Counted from the stretch's first letter, positions 25,383-38,360 are shown. The stretch: 64,000 nucleotides of DNA from Mugil cephalus (GCF_022458985.1 NC_061783.1:4432413-4496412); one strand, 5' to 3'. Program-made: numbers and translations. Notes: generated from the letters alone by a model not told the origin.

Positions 25383-25873
25383 GAACAGTCCCCGCAATGA
25401 ATTAAAGGAAAGAGAGGGCTGGGACTCCAACCACTTTCTCCTCCTCGTCCATCCTCGACGCCACAACTCTCTTCCCCAGCCTCCAGAGGAAGATCTCGCA
25501 GATCGGGACAGGAGAGAAGCCCCTCCCCACAGATCGCGGCACTGCTCGGTAGTTTTAACTTCATTGTTGGAGAAGAAGCGACGCCCCGCTTTTCCAACTA
25601 CAAAGGATCAAACACCCCCCCTGTGATCAGCGCGACCCCCGGTTTTGTTCTCATGGAAATCAGACCCTGCCTCCCGGCCACACTTTCCGCAGAGATGCAA
25701 AGTTGAGGGCGCATTCCCAGCCAGGTCAGCGAACGAGGATGATGTCTCGGAGGAGCTGATCGTTTTATTCGTCCCTCTTCTTCATCTTCTGCACGTGTCT
25801 TTCTAGTCGTTACTCCTCTTTCTCTCTCTCTCTCTGGCGACCTTGAACCGCACACTTTTAATGTGTGTCCAAC

Positions 25874-27210
25874 ATGCTGGATTTGATACAGTGGATTGTT
25901 TTCTGCGCGCTCCTCGGCTCCGTTTACGCGTCGTGCCCTCCGCGCTGCGAGTGCTCGGAGGCGGCTCACACCGTGAAGTGCGTCTCCAAAGAGCTGCGGA
26001 GCGTCCCGGCCGGGATCCCCGGATACACCCGGAATCTGTTCATAACTGGGAACCAGATCAGTCGCATCGGTCCGGAGTCTTTCAAAGGACTGGATAATGT
26101 GACCAATCTGTCACTGAGTAATAACAGGTAAGACGCGTTATGAGGAATCATCGCTCTATGTTGTGTCTGTTTATCTCTGTTGCAGTTTTTGAAGAAAATA
26201 AATCGGTTGTATGACAGTTGCAGGAATTATGGTGTCTTAGCTGTATTAAATTGACATTTTTTCCAAAGTAAATGTCTGGAAGCATCCATCATTTGTCCAC
26301 TCTATTTTGCTCTTGCATGTGATCGTATGTGATGTGTCTCATGGATCTCTTCGAATCCAGAATATCCGAGGTGGAATCACACACCTTTGCCGGTCTCCGC
26401 AACCTTCGCTCTCTGGATCTGAGCAACAACCAGCTGGCCGTGATTCACCCCGAGGCCTTCACCGTCCTGAACCAGTCTCTGCGGGAGCTCAACCTGAGCC
26501 GAGCCCTCTACAACCACTCATCGGTGATGGACCTGGCCACGTCTCTGCGCTGGAGCTCCCTGGGGAACCTGCAGGGACTGGACCTGTCCGACAACAGCCT
26601 CATCTATTTGCCCTCGCACGTCTTCTCCCATCTGACCAGCCTGCGGCGACTCCAGCTCTCCAACAACTCCCTGGTGGCCATCCACAACTCCACCTTCTCG
26701 GGTCTGGACATCCTGGAGGAGCTGGACCTCACACTGAACGCCCTCAAGGCATTGCCCGAGGAGGGTCTGCGGGAGCTGGACTCCGTGCCCAGAGCCGCTC
26801 TGCTGCTGGGGGAGAACCCATTCACGTGCACGTGTGGAATTGAACCCTTCGCTCTGTGGCTCAACAGATCACAGGGTCGCATCAGAGATGCCGAGGGCCT
26901 TGTGTGCGCCTTCCCGGCCGGCATGAGGAACACATCCATGCTCGCTGTCGGCACGTTGACTCTGGGATGCCACCAGAGGGACGCAGGGGCAGACCTCGCT
27001 CTGCAGACCTCCTACGTCTTCTTGGGCATTGTCCTCGGTTTTATAGGCCTCATCTTCCTTTTTGTACTTTACCTCAACCGCAAGGGCATCAAGAAGCGCA
27101 TCTACGACATGCGGGATGCCTGCAGGGAGGTGTGGGAGGGCTACCATTACCGCTTTGAGATCGACTCCGACCCTAGGTTATCACAGGTCTCTGCGAGCGC
27201 CGACTTGTGA
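25874..27210 (+). CDS. tpbg: Trophoblast glycoprotein (TPBG/5T4, Wnt-activated inhibitory factor)
   Basis: TPBG is a type I membrane leucine-rich-repeat glycoprotein that dampens canonical Wnt signalling at the cell surface. Coding exons are 25874-26127 and 26361-27210, joined across a 233-nt intron (GTAAGA...TCCAG) that splits an Arg codon, giving 367 residues. A signal peptide (about 1-19) precedes an LRR N-cap with C21, C25, C27 and C36. LRRs follow, such as LRSLDLSNNQLAVIHPEAF and LQGLDLSDNSLIYLP. The LRR C-cap has C241, C243, C267 and C288. A transmembrane helix spans about 302-323 and a 44-residue tail ends in SADL. The tail motif EGYHYRFEIDSDPRL is the family signature. N-glycosylation sequons (NLS, NHS, NNS, NST, NRS, NTS) are plentiful. 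The start ATG is chosen because it directly precedes the signal peptide. Teleost tpbga, tpbgb and tpbgl cannot be told apart here. Confidence 0.87.
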
Positions 27211-27615
27211 GAGGACAATCTGCCGTATTTTCTTATGTAACAGACTTTTTTTTTTCCGATGCATTTATTAGTAGAGAAAATGTAAAATATGTACAGATTC
27301 GACTGTGAATATATACCACACTGTTAATATTTCAGCCTCGTTGTTTGAAGCATGCACTGCCCACCTTTCCTCATCATCACCACTATTATGCTCTTTTGAT
27401 GCAGACTGCTATCATGGTTTTCTTTGCTAAACGGACACGAATGTTCTTGCTCTTCATGTGCACACAAAAGCCACAGTAAGTGCCTAAAGTCGGCTAGGTA
27501 TTATTTCCCAAGAAAAAAAAAAAGACTGATCTGAGCTCGCTTTTCTGCGCGGCACGCTCACTCGGCATTCCGTGTCGGATTTTATTTAGCTCCAAAAGAG
27601 GTGACAAAACGCTGC

Positions 27616-27621
27616 AATAAA
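27616..27621 (+). terminator. Poly(A) signal of tpbg
   Basis: AATAAA lies about 405 nt past the tpbg stop codon and is the first canonical signal there, giving a 3' UTR of roughly 0.4 kb. A second AATAAA near 28673 could give a longer form. Confidence 0.55.
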
Positions 27622-28779
27622 GCCCTGACACTATGAAAAACACACCTCTGGGAATTTAAAGCACAATCGCTCCTTCATCTTTGAACCATTTCAAGCCCTT
27701 TGGTCCCTCCGGGCCCCGGCCCCAGGGTGCCTGAGAAGAATTAAGCCACCAAAAGCTTCTCCAAAGCTCTCCTTAAAATCACCACTCTGCTCCTCTTTGG
27801 CTGTTGGATTAGAAGAGGAGGGAGGGGGGGGACAATTCAGCACAGGCCAGCGGAAATCTCCTAGCCCCCTCATTTTTTCCCCCTCTCCGTTTTTTTTTTT
27901 TTTTTCATGAAACGTTGCTTTGTTTCAACTTCTTGAGTTTTATTGTCAAAATGATGAGAACCAGTCCCGGGCTTGAGGCCGCTGAAAGCAATCTCCCTCC
28001 CTCCTTAAAGACAACAGCCGCTCTGCAGGCTCTTTGAAGGAAAAGTCTGGCTCTCCACGTTTTTCTGTTTAGGTTTTTTTTTTCTTTTCCAATGATAAGA
28101 CACAGATGATTCTGAAACACCAGCGACATTGTTTCATTCAGCGGTTTGCTCAGACCACATGAGGGAGTCAAGCCTTCAGTGAAGGGAGAAGAAGAAAGTT
28201 TTTAACATTTTACGCTCCTACAACTGGGGTCTGTGCTGAGACGAGTCAGGGAGTCAAGTTGTTTCTTGTGCATGTTTAAACTGAATCAAATTCTAACCGG
28301 ACAGTGAATGAATCCCAGACTAAGTCCTCTTCTCTCAAGTGTTGCATCATCTTTGTTTTTCAGTGACAAAAAAAAAAAAACATTCTCTGTGGCCTTTTGA
28401 CACTACAAGTGAGACGAACACAGACTGACAATGGCAAGCCGCCGCTCCTCCATGTGTTTATTGCTCAAATTGCTAGCTATCTAGGTATTTGGAGAGGGAA
28501 AAAAAGGGGAGGAGGAGGAAGAGGAGGAGGTCTGGAGCGAAGTGAAACAGCCTCCCATTGTTTGAAGCCAAAGTAGCATCTTCATCCCATCAAGATGTTC
28601 TCCAAACTCCTCTGATAGTGATCAAGAAATGTTTATAACACGGAGCCATTTTACTGCATGTGGAATGACAAAATAAAGCATTAGAAAGCGGTGATGTCTG
28701 TACACTCATTTAGACCAAATGTAATCTCATGATGTGTTATGAAAACAGCAGAAATGAATGCGGTCATAATGTTTGGACA

Positions 28780-29420
28780 AAACTCTAGGTATCATTTCTC
28801 AGCACCACATTAAGCCAGACATTTACTCGCCGAGGAGAAAACAATTGAGGCCCCGGCACGCTGACACAAAGGGCCAGCTCGGATGGCGAGACGCCTGAGA
28901 TGAGCTTTGTTTTCCAGCGCCAAAAGATGCCTTGTGACACTCATTCTCTTTCCGCACTCACAGACGGCCATTATGCCTGCGTGTAATAGGATTCACTCAT
29001 GATGACAAATCTGAGCGCTCGGGTCCAGCTATTGTTCAAGTGTCATCGTTCTTAATAACTGCCCGGGAGCGGAAGATCCCAGGAGGAGTTTTCATTTGCA
29101 ATTACACAACGTGTCACACCCGGGGCATCAACGGGGCCGCCGGTTATTGGCGTCGGTTTGCGGAGCAGAAAGAAGAAAAATGATTCTCTGCATGTCATTA
29201 CTTCCGTTCCTGCCCATTAAAGTGGGGATTAGAGACCATTCCTGTTTTTGTCTTTTTATGAGTCTGGCTGCTTGAAAAGATATATGGTCTGTTTGCTATG
29301 GCATGTGCGAGATTGTCTCAGCAGGAACGCAATGAAAAGAGGAACTTACACATACATCCAGACGTTCCCCATTAATCCCAGGGCAAAAGAGAGGCTTGTT
29401 AAAAACTAAAGAAGAAAACC
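28780..29420. other. Candidate conserved non-coding block downstream of tpbg
   Basis: This stretch is unusually free of repeats and homopolymers and has balanced base composition, with TTCATTTGCAATTACACAAC, ATTAATCCCAGGGC and CATTAATCCC-type motifs that could bind homeodomain or Otx-like factors. There is no coding frame of note. Placement beside a developmental Wnt modulator makes an enhancer possible. This is inference; conservation was not tested. Confidence 0.2.
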
Positions 29421-31859
29421 CTCTCCTCTTACTATGTTCCCCGAGACTGTATGTTGCCCGTATCTGATTAAAAGATCACGTCTTTATTTCAGCTTTGCTT
29501 GCATGGCTTCCCGCAAGACATTTCTTTACACCGCTGAGGCTTTCATTCGAGGAAGCAGCTCCACAAACTTTGGACAGTTTCATGTTGCTGTATTCTGTAC
29601 AGCATGTGGTTTTGTGCAAATATACATATCTGAAGTATTTCTTTTCGGGTTTCCTCCGGAGCCCAGCAGGCTTTTGATTTTATATACGCCTCCTGTCTCT
29701 GGGAACATCTTGGCGCCATTACATGGGTTTAATGGTCATGATAGGGAATATGCCTTAAAAGTGAACGCCACATCTGTGAGGAATTGAACATGTAAAAAAA
29801 AAAAAAGGTTGGAGGGGAGACCACAACAGTCAGCAGCATGACGACAGAGACGAAATGGCATTCACCCCCCTTCCACTGGCATGATGTGACAAATACAGCT
29901 GCCTCTCCCTCTCAGCTCAGGACATGTGTCATCATTTACATTTGCCATTGAATAAATACACGTTCTGCTTTTCATTTAGCTCCAAACAATCTCAAACCAA
30001 AACCCTGACTCAGGCTAGGCTACGCTCTGTTGACTGTCCTCACTTTAACAATCGTCTTATTTGTGACGGGAGATCAATGAGTTCATCGGCCCGGCTTCCA
30101 GTGCGTTTCCAATCCATCACCTCTAACAAGCCGGGTCAGTGTAGGTGGAGACTAAACTACACAAGTGGTTCCAGAGGGGTGTCACCCATTGTTCTGCTGC
30201 TCACTTGATCAATGTGGCTAATTGTGTTTGCCAGGGGATGCAAGTGAGGAGGAGTTGGTACAGCTGGCCCAACTGCCCATTAAAGCCAACCGGCCTCCCA
30301 TTTATCACTTTGACAAAAGCTAGGGCCAATCCTGCTGAAACAACGTGAGGCGCCAGGTACACACACACACCTGATTCCTAGGTTTTGTTAAAACTGTATG
30401 CATGCTCTTTCTCCATGTGGATATCAACAGAGAGAGCACAATACACGGTAACATAAAAATACAGCAAATACAACACAAACGCAATGGAGACTCACAACCC
30501 GAGCAAATACAGATTCTACAATGCTGCAGGTAGAACAAATGACATATTTCTACGGGAAGAAGAAGTGACAAAAAGACTCGGAATACATCTTTACATATTG
30601 CTAATGCAGTTCACTTGCAAGTGAATCGTGTTGCCAGATTTCTTTAACTGACAAGCTCCTGAAAAGACAAAAGACTCGTGAGGATGCACGTAATCAGGAT
30701 GTTAAAATAAATGAGCAAAAACAAACATCAAAAGTCATAAAGCTTTGAATAGCAAGCATGTCCCCAGCCAGGTGTCATGCAGCCAGGTTTACCCTGTGTG
30801 TTTTTTGTTTTTGTTTTTTTTTTTGGGATGAGCATTTGCATCACACGCATGTTCAAACTGAGAAGGACGTTTTCTCACTTTTTCTCAAGTTGAGTCTTTC
30901 TCAAGTTTCGTTTTCTTTGGAAGAAGATGTCAGTGTGACATTAAATTTAAATCAAAATGACTTCAGGCCTCAGTGTATGTCTGAGTGATATGTGGAGTTC
31001 AGAGATTACAGGAGGATTTTTGTCAGTGTGGTTTCGAATTTTACTTTGTAGGTAAAAATAGAGTTGGGAGGGTGAACAAAGGAATCACTTTTTCTAATAG
31101 CTTGTTAATGCTGATTTAATATAAAGCCCAAGTGAGTTTTCTCTTTCCAATAGTTATCCCAAGAGTTCCACTAAATGTGCGCTGCTTGTGCCTCTTTCTA
31201 AAGAGCAGAGAATTTCCATCTGTCTACCAGTGGACTAACATGACATCACCGGATGGCTTCATAGTAGCTAGATATGAGTAGTTGTGGTGCTTGGCTGCTG
31301 TGGTTTGGTGCTGGATGACAGGCTACATTAGCTGAAGCAATCTGGGTGATTAATGTACTAAACAAACTATCAGTCTAATATTTTATGTGTGTTTTGGTGG
31401 TTTCTGAACAGCTTCGGGGCTGGAAAACATCAGCTGTAACTTTTGTCAGTCTTTACTTTAACCCTTTAACATTCTGCTGGGTCATATATGGGACTGCAGT
31501 AGCTTTTTGAACCAATCAGAGCTCTGTACACGAGTTGTATTTGAGTAAAGGCTGCATGCAGCATGTCATTTTCTTCTGATTTCATTGATAAAAGTCATTA
31601 TAGGATTCAACCAACACAGCAGACACAACCAACCAATTTTTTCAAAAGAAAAAAGTTCAGGCGAACCCAACAAATTCTTATTTTTTACTTATCTTATTTA
31701 AAAGAAAAAAAAAATAATGTTTTGGGACGACCGTGAACGACTTCCACACCTCCACCACCACTTTTACTGTACAAGTGCAACAAACTGTAAATGGATCATT
31801 TGCATTAATCTTGTTTTTAGACTCGAATTTATCCAATGAATTATCACTGTCATCTGATG

Positions 31860-31950
31860 TACCTATATACGACTTTATGTATCGTATCATGATTCAAGTA
31901 TCGTGATATGTATCGTATCGTGAAGTTGCCAACTTGCCAATACCCACCCC
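31860..31950. mobile_element. MITE fragment with ATCGTATCGTGA motif
   Basis: TATCGTATCATGATTCAAGT, then TATCGTGATATGTATCGTAT and CAATACCCACCCC, form the diverged end of a repeat I recall as frequent in fish genomes. Only one end is evident, so element limits are unknown. Confidence 0.4.
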
Positions 31951-32012
31951 TTCTTGATTCTGACTTATGTGATAGAAACTTCTTGGCTTTCACAAGACAC
32001 TAAGACCATGAG

Positions 32013-32062
32013 TTTATTATTATTATTATTATTATTATTATCATTATTATTATTATTATTAT
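32013..32062 (+). repeat. ATT/TTA microsatellite
   Basis: About 16 trinucleotide units over 50 bp with one TCA interruption at the centre. Confidence 0.95.
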
Positions 32063-32274
32063 GAGCTCCAAAAGGTTCATGAACAGCATTCAATTTACTT
32101 TGGGTATGTCCTAAATCTGTGTTTTTTGTTTTGTTTTATTTTGTTCTTGCAAAAAGTCTGGAAAAATACATGATTTTTATATATTCTCAACATTTGCACA
32201 TTTCTTGTTTACACTTTTTGTTTAGCTGCTGCATCGTAGGCCTTTGAGGCTGGTGGTTTCAATCCTGTATTGTG

Positions 32275-32322
32275 TTGCACATGTCAGAATTGACAATAAA
32301 GTTGACTTGACTTGACTTGAAA
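32275..32322 (+). repeat. Retroelement tail with TTGAC units
   Basis: GACAATAAAGTTGACTTGAC followed by further TTGAC units is the typical ending of a fish non-LTR element: an internal AATAAA followed by a short tandem tail. The 5' part was not identified. Confidence 0.55.
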
Positions 32323-34799
32323 GAGAGACCGCTGTGGCTAGCTAACAGATGACACCAGGCTGGTTGTGCAGGAGATGAGACATAAGTTGGCAGGCCTTGA
32401 AATAACCTGAATGAAGAAAGAATCGGTGTACATTAGCAGTGTATGCTAAGTAGCTTCATCTTAGTTATCATAGCTTGCTAGCTTGAAGCGTTCAAGAGAA
32501 TACTAACATAACAGCAGGATTGTATATCATGAATATTCAAACAGTAAACACATTTCAAATTTTAATGATACACAAACAACACTATGTGGGCTTGTTGAAA
32601 AAAAGGGAAGACAGTGTCCTGCACCAACACAATAGCTGCACAAAAGCTTTGGTTATCACTGTAATTCCCAAGTTTCAGTTTGAATTTAAGAAAAGTCACG
32701 GTACAAATGGATGTGATTTGCGTTGAATTGTATAATCTATCCATCCCACTTGGGTGCAACCACCACTGTGTTTGCACAGCATGTATGTGTCCGCATGTCA
32801 TAGTGAGATTCCTTCCTCTCTTGAAGTTTAAACAAAAACCTCTTGGTGCATAACCACAATGGGTCCCCAGACTCGCGGAAAATGGGAAACAAATGCTCTC
32901 AACATAGTCGTGTCTTGTGTGAAAGAAAGGCTCATGTAAAACATTCCACCACAACAATGCAGAGTCCTTTTGATGTGTCCAGGGCTGCATCTGCATTGAT
33001 CTCTGAAGTGACTGCAACTGTAAACGCAGCAGGGGCAAGTAAGGCACTGTCTGGACTTATACCTCACCCTGCCATTACAACTGCCTCCTCACTGGGCCTC
33101 TGCTCCACTGAGGGACTGACCTGAAGCCTTGTTGTGGGCTCTGCTGTCTGACCATGAAGCAGCATATCCATGTCAGAAGTTTTGTTTTGTTTGCTGAGAA
33201 TAGGGAGTTTTCAGTTGTAGAAACATATTTCCCATTGTGTCCCATTCTGTCTCGCCCTCTCAAACTCTGGATGAACCATGAATCTGATGTGCTGAAGTTT
33301 TCAAAGAAGGTAACAGTTTTCTTCTCCACTCTGAGTTCTGGCAAAGAGCCTTACAGTAGACCACGGTATAAAGACGAATTGTCTCCACAGCAACTAAATG
33401 TAATCAAGCAGCTCAATTGATTATGGCGCACCAGAAGAATAAGCCCCGCTATGATTCATTAAAGAGTCTCTCCTCTGCTCCTCTCAGAGAAAAGTAGTAA
33501 GGCCTGTGTTGCTGCTTGATTATAAATGGCCTTGACCCGTTTTAAAGAAAGGACAAGATACTCAGAACTCCTGTGATACTTTATCATCTGCTTCATGCAT
33601 CAACGGGCAGGGCTGGAACAGAGCAGAGAGCAGGGCAGATACAATAGCCTGGCTGGAAACTGAAGTCATTTGTAGACACTTGGGATCAAAACCTCCTCTA
33701 GCAGACCCACAATGGTTCATATTAAATAATGAATCCATTTTTAGCTGGCTATGGTTCCCTTTCAATTTTTAGATGCAAGGAGATGCATTTTATGTAGTTA
33801 TTAAAGCTGCACTCATCCATATTTTTAATGAACATTAAAGCTGCATCATCAATACTTTTCCACTGAAATGGTATGTGTTCAAAATCAGGAGGCTGGGCCT
33901 CAACTGAAACAAACTAATAACCAATGATAACACATGTGCATGTCATAAAAGACACATCTGCTTCCATTTTGTATTGTTTAACGCCCTCAGTTGATGACAC
34001 ATTTTCAAATTCAAAGGATCCACTGAGTTGGAATCTAATTCGCTTTTAGTTGATCTATTTTAAAATGAATGACCAATGTCTTGGTTTATGTTTGACCAGT
34101 GGTTTAGATAATCCTGCTACACTGTGGGGTTTGTTAACTTGTAGACTTACCAGTGTTCCCTGATCTAAGTAAAGAGACAAATGTTACCAGAACCATTAGA
34201 ATTAATCACCAAAACTAAAGTTGTATTGGTGGGACAGAGTTGTTAAACTTCAACCCGTGAACGACATTAGCTGTAAACAGGTATGGAGGGGAGTATGATG
34301 GTGATGATGAATGCTCCAGGAATGTGTTAGGTGTGAACTCTCCATAGGTAGTATGACCTCTCGCCTTTCTGAAGGGAGGAGACTGAAGCTCATTATTACC
34401 TTCATCATTTCAAATGCTGGACCAGATGCCAGAGCGGGAGGGGGCCCGGTGCACCCAACAGGGATCTGAAGCACCTGATTGGTCAGAGGGAGAGCAACGG
34501 TTCGGAGGCCAAAGGGTAGATCTTCCAAAGAGGAGACACCATCTGCCGGCTGTCTGTCTCCACGACTTTACATTATCTTGCTACATTAAGGACTTTGAGG
34601 AGGCTCACTTCGGATGAGGACATTTTGTGTGTTTAGTCTTTATTTGGAACGTCTTCCTTCTAAATTTTCTATATTTTTGCATAAAAATTACTCAAAACAT
34701 CAGCAGATTTTTCTCACAAATCGTGAAAGTAGACAAAGACTTTATTCAGGAGAATGAGCCAATAATACATATCTGTGGATATAAAACTAATTAGGCTCA

Positions 34800-36000
34800 G
34801 GTATTGTGGAAGGGTATGATGGCATGGACAAAGGAGCTTTTTAAGGGCTTCAGAAAATAGTTAGGGTTGCTTCAAGGTTACAAAAAACATCTCTAAAGAC
34901 TTTAAAATCAACAAATCTAAAGTCAGATAGATTGTGAACAAATGGAGGAGATTTAAGGCGACTGTTACCCTCCACAGGAGTGGAAGACCAACTAAGATCA
35001 CTCCAAAAGCAAGACACATTGAAGCCTGACAGGTTCCAAAGGAACCGGGGTAACTTCCAAGCAACTAAAGGCCTCTCTCACATTGACCAGTGTTAATGCT
35101 GATGAGTCCACCATCAGGAGAACACTGAACTGTCATGGTGTACATAGCAGAGCGGGAAGGATAAAGCCACTGGTCTCTAAAAAGAAGATTTCTGCCAGTC
35201 TGCAGTTTTCTAAACATCATGTGGACAAGCCAGAAAACTACTGGGAAAATGTTTTGTGGACGTTTCAGACGAAAGTAGAATTGTTTGTCTTCAATTTGAG
35301 GCGTCATGCCTGGAGATGAAACAACACTGCATTCCAGCATCTGATCCTCATCCCATCTGTGAAACATGGGGGTGGCAATAATGTCCTTGTTTGGGCCTGT
35401 TTTGCTGCATCTGGGCCAGGACATCTTGCCATAGAGGCATATTGAGGCACAATGAATTTTGAATTATTACAATTACAAGATACTGGGTCATCCAGCAAGA
35501 CAACAAGCCCAAGCACATAAGTCATTCTACAACAGAAGATCAATACGACAGAATTGGCCATGTCGAAGTCTTGACCTTAATCCGTTTTAGATGCTGTGGG
35601 AAGACCTGAAGCAAACAATTAACGTGAGGTAACACACTAACATCTCAACTGAAACAGATCTATATAGTAAAATTTCTCCAAGCTGCAGTAGACGACTGAT
35701 CAGCAGCTACTAGAAACGTTCAGTTTCTGTCATTGCTGCAAAAGGGGGTCACCAGATAATGCAAACAAGTGTTCACTTACTTTTGCATAGATATGTAATT
35801 GCAGCATTTACTCGGATATGTAGTTTTGGCTCATTTTAGCAAATAAACAAATGCCCAAGTGTAATGTTTTTGTTTCATTTGTTTTATTGGGTTGTCTTTG
35901 TCCAGGACAAGTGTGAAAACTGGTTGATGCCTCAAAAAATTTTCATGTTCAAATGTATAAAATTCTGAAGAGTGCCATTTTTTTTTAAGTGGTAGTGTAT
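34800..36000 (+). pseudogene. Decayed Tc1/mariner transposase copy
   Basis: Several pieces of a Tc1/mariner transposase can be read in different frames. 35083-35319 gives STIRRTLNCHGVHSR, LVSKKKISASLQFSKHH, then LWTFQTKVELFVFNLRRH. About 35372-35430 gives NNVLVWACFAASGPGHLA, and about 35490-35520 the QQDN-PKH segment before the second catalytic residue. The frame is broken by stops and shifts. The first catalytic Asp expected in the LWSDE-like motif is replaced (LWTFQT). The 3' end finishes in an AAGTGGTAGTGTAT-type terminal repeat near 35987-36000. The matching 5' terminal repeat was not found, so the copy seems truncated as well as dead. Confidence 0.85.
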
Positions 36001-38360
36001 TTGAGCTATCCAAGCACTTCATTGACAGTTAAACCAGTTAAGTTAAACCATTTAGTCCTTATATGTAAATCAACACTGGATCAGAAAGACTGAAAGTAAA
36101 GTGGAAAGTATCGCACATAGTGGTCAAATATGGTTATTTAGTCAACTCTGACACTCAGTTCTGTTTTATGAGTCTTATTAGCATCTTTCAGCTCATTGTT
36201 TAGTTGTTCTGTCCCACAGCAGCTGGCAGTTAGTTCACTACTGGCTCAAAATTATTAGACAACCAAAATAAGTATCACACTCATATTGACCAGGTCACCT
36301 GAAAAGATCATCCTCTAAAAGAAAAGAACATCCTAAAACTTAAAAAAAAAAGAAAAAAAGAAAAAAACTGTCTCCAAACGAAGAGACCAAATACAACCAG
36401 AATTGATTGCAACAGCAAACCACAGCCTGGTAAACAGTACCTTATTCTTCTTTGCCACTGAGCTCCATTGTTGTCCGAAACTTATTAAAAACGCAGCAGT
36501 GAGCGACACTATTGTTGCGCTAGGTGACACGTTCCTCATTAGCATGAACACACATACACACACTGTGACTTACTTTGACTCAAGCCCACATGCACTGTCC
36601 TGCTGCTAGAAATGCCCTGTGGAGCGCTAAAGGCGTGCTGATCTGCTACGGAAATAACACAGTTCACTTTGGTTTGAGCACAATCCACAGTACTCTGCAT
36701 TGTCTTCCAACAAATGGGACAGAAGAAAGGAGCATTTTCAGATTCAGCTGGCACAGTGCGGTCTAACACTTTCTTAGACTTCCTGCGCAGCTCTTACACA
36801 TAAATCAGATGACGACGCCGCGTCGGGGTCCTCCTCCATCACGGACCTTTCGTGGTCCTGCACATGATAAAAACGTGTCTTAGTGCACAGGAAGCTCATG
36901 AGTGGAGTGGAACCCAGCGTGATGTAACCTTTACAGTTGCACGCCTGCAACTTGTCTGCAGCCCAGCCGTCTCCGCAGTTTGCACAGAATTATTCCTTTG
37001 TTAGATCTGAAACCGGTTCCATTGAAATCTGCATTAAAGGAGAAAGCATGCAGCCGTGACACATGATGCAAGCAGAGTTTGAATTCAAATGATACATCAT
37101 CCACAAGGAGAAAGGAGTCACCCACTTGGATGCGTAGATCTTATTTGGAGTCTGATTTATGCCTCCCTGTTTTGTGTTAGTTTTCTTCTTTTCTTTTCTA
37201 CAATACATCTGTCATCAGGGAAGATTCCAGTAAAGGACGTTCAGATGAATGTTGATAGGCGTAAATGGAAAGAATTCAGAGAGAAGGGAAACTGTTCCTG
37301 AAAAAAAAAGAAAAGGAAAGCCTCTGCACCATTTCCTTTGACAGGAAATTGTGTCTTTGATCTAAGCCACTGCACTCATCTGGTCATCGCATGCGAGGTG
37401 TCACTCTCTCCCACAGCGGAGAGGAGGAAACTTGCTATCACCACTCTGGCTCCCACAGGAGGCCCACTTGAATGTCACCATGAAAGACGACAGAAGATGA
37501 GAAATAAGGCGGACGATTTGAATAAACCCGGAGTTGGGGAAAAATATGATGAAAGCGAATAAAAGCAGGACAGATTGATTATTTGTCTCCCTCTTGTCGT
37601 GCCTCGCGCTTCCTCTGGCAGCAGGGGTTTGTCATTATTGAACGTTGTTGACCGAGCGCAGCTGGGGAGGAAGATTAACACCTTTCAGACTGTTCACCCA
37701 CTGACGGTGCACAGGGTCATTTTCACGTGGAGCGGCCCACATGGCCACGGGAGCCGCTGATATCACGCTCGCAAGCAAACATGACATCACGCATGCATTG
37801 TATTCCTCTCTTCTTACATTTTCATCTGAGAAAGTGAATTCAAATGAAGCAACCGATACGGAGGTTGTGGCGTCTCCAGTAAGTGATTTGTATTCTGCAA
37901 ACAGAAGGTGGAAACCGATCTTGATGCGTTGTTTGTCACAGTTATGGTCGACGGCATCATTATCGCAGCGTGCCGCCTGGGTCTATCCAGTCAGGAGGTA
38001 CAGGAGGCATCATTAGTAATGATAACAAGGCCGTCAATAGTGACGTGAACTGTCTCAGGGTCAGGCTCTGTGCAGAGAGGAGCACTCTCAGTCTAACTGT
38101 TGCAGGGAAGCGCTGTCAACTGTTACTAAATACACAAAAATCCTTTTCTATCCAAATCAAGATGATACTTGTCGGGTTTTTTTTGCACATGAACACCGAT
38201 CTGTGGACACCCTGACACCACCTCAGCAGCACCTGCACACAGTCAGCTCATCAAGCAGTGATTGGATGCAGGCTGCAGTAAATACCACCTCTCTGTTGGA
38301 TGAGCATGCAGAGCAAGTAGCTTCAGGTTGGTTGGGCTTCTGTTGCTTTGACTGGGCTGC
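36001..38360. other. Intergenic between the Tc1 copy and the secreted-protein gene
   Basis: No gene found. The segment carries A-rich runs near 36340-36366 and 37300-37316 and otherwise unique sequence. The 5' UTR and promoter of the gene at 38.4 kb should occupy the last few hundred bases; I saw no convincing TATA box. Confidence 0.45.

Larger units (their letters stand above)
21752..25873. other. tmem222 3' region and tpbg upstream DNA
   Basis: The first few hundred bases should be the tmem222 3' UTR, but no canonical AATAAA close to the stop stood out. A C-run follows the stop at about 21773-21784. Further on are a GT-rich microsatellite at 23534-23577 and an A-run at about 24243-24260. 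The last 800 bp before tpbg become C/G-richer with a CTG run at 25358-25382, consistent with a tpbg promoter and 5' UTR. No additional gene seen. Confidence 0.5.
27640..34799. other. Intergenic, mostly unique DNA
   Basis: No gene found. The first part (to about 30.3 kb) is high-complexity sequence with no recognisable repeat, and 28780-29420 is flagged separately as possible conserved non-coding DNA. From 31 kb on the DNA is AT-richer with MITE and LINE-tail fragments and an ATT microsatellite. The longest frame (161 codons, minus, 32562-33047) is cysteine- and tryptophan-rich with no family resemblance. Confidence 0.5.

Noticed and set aside
29434-29787. 117-codon plus-strand frame in the tpbg downstream region
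   Set aside because: No family resemblance, no start context or splice support; a frame of this length is expected by chance in 64 kb.
32562-33047. 161-codon minus-strand frame
   Set aside because: Amino-acid makeup is irregular, rich in Cys, His and Trp, with no domain, no splice sites and overlapping unrelated frames on the other strand.
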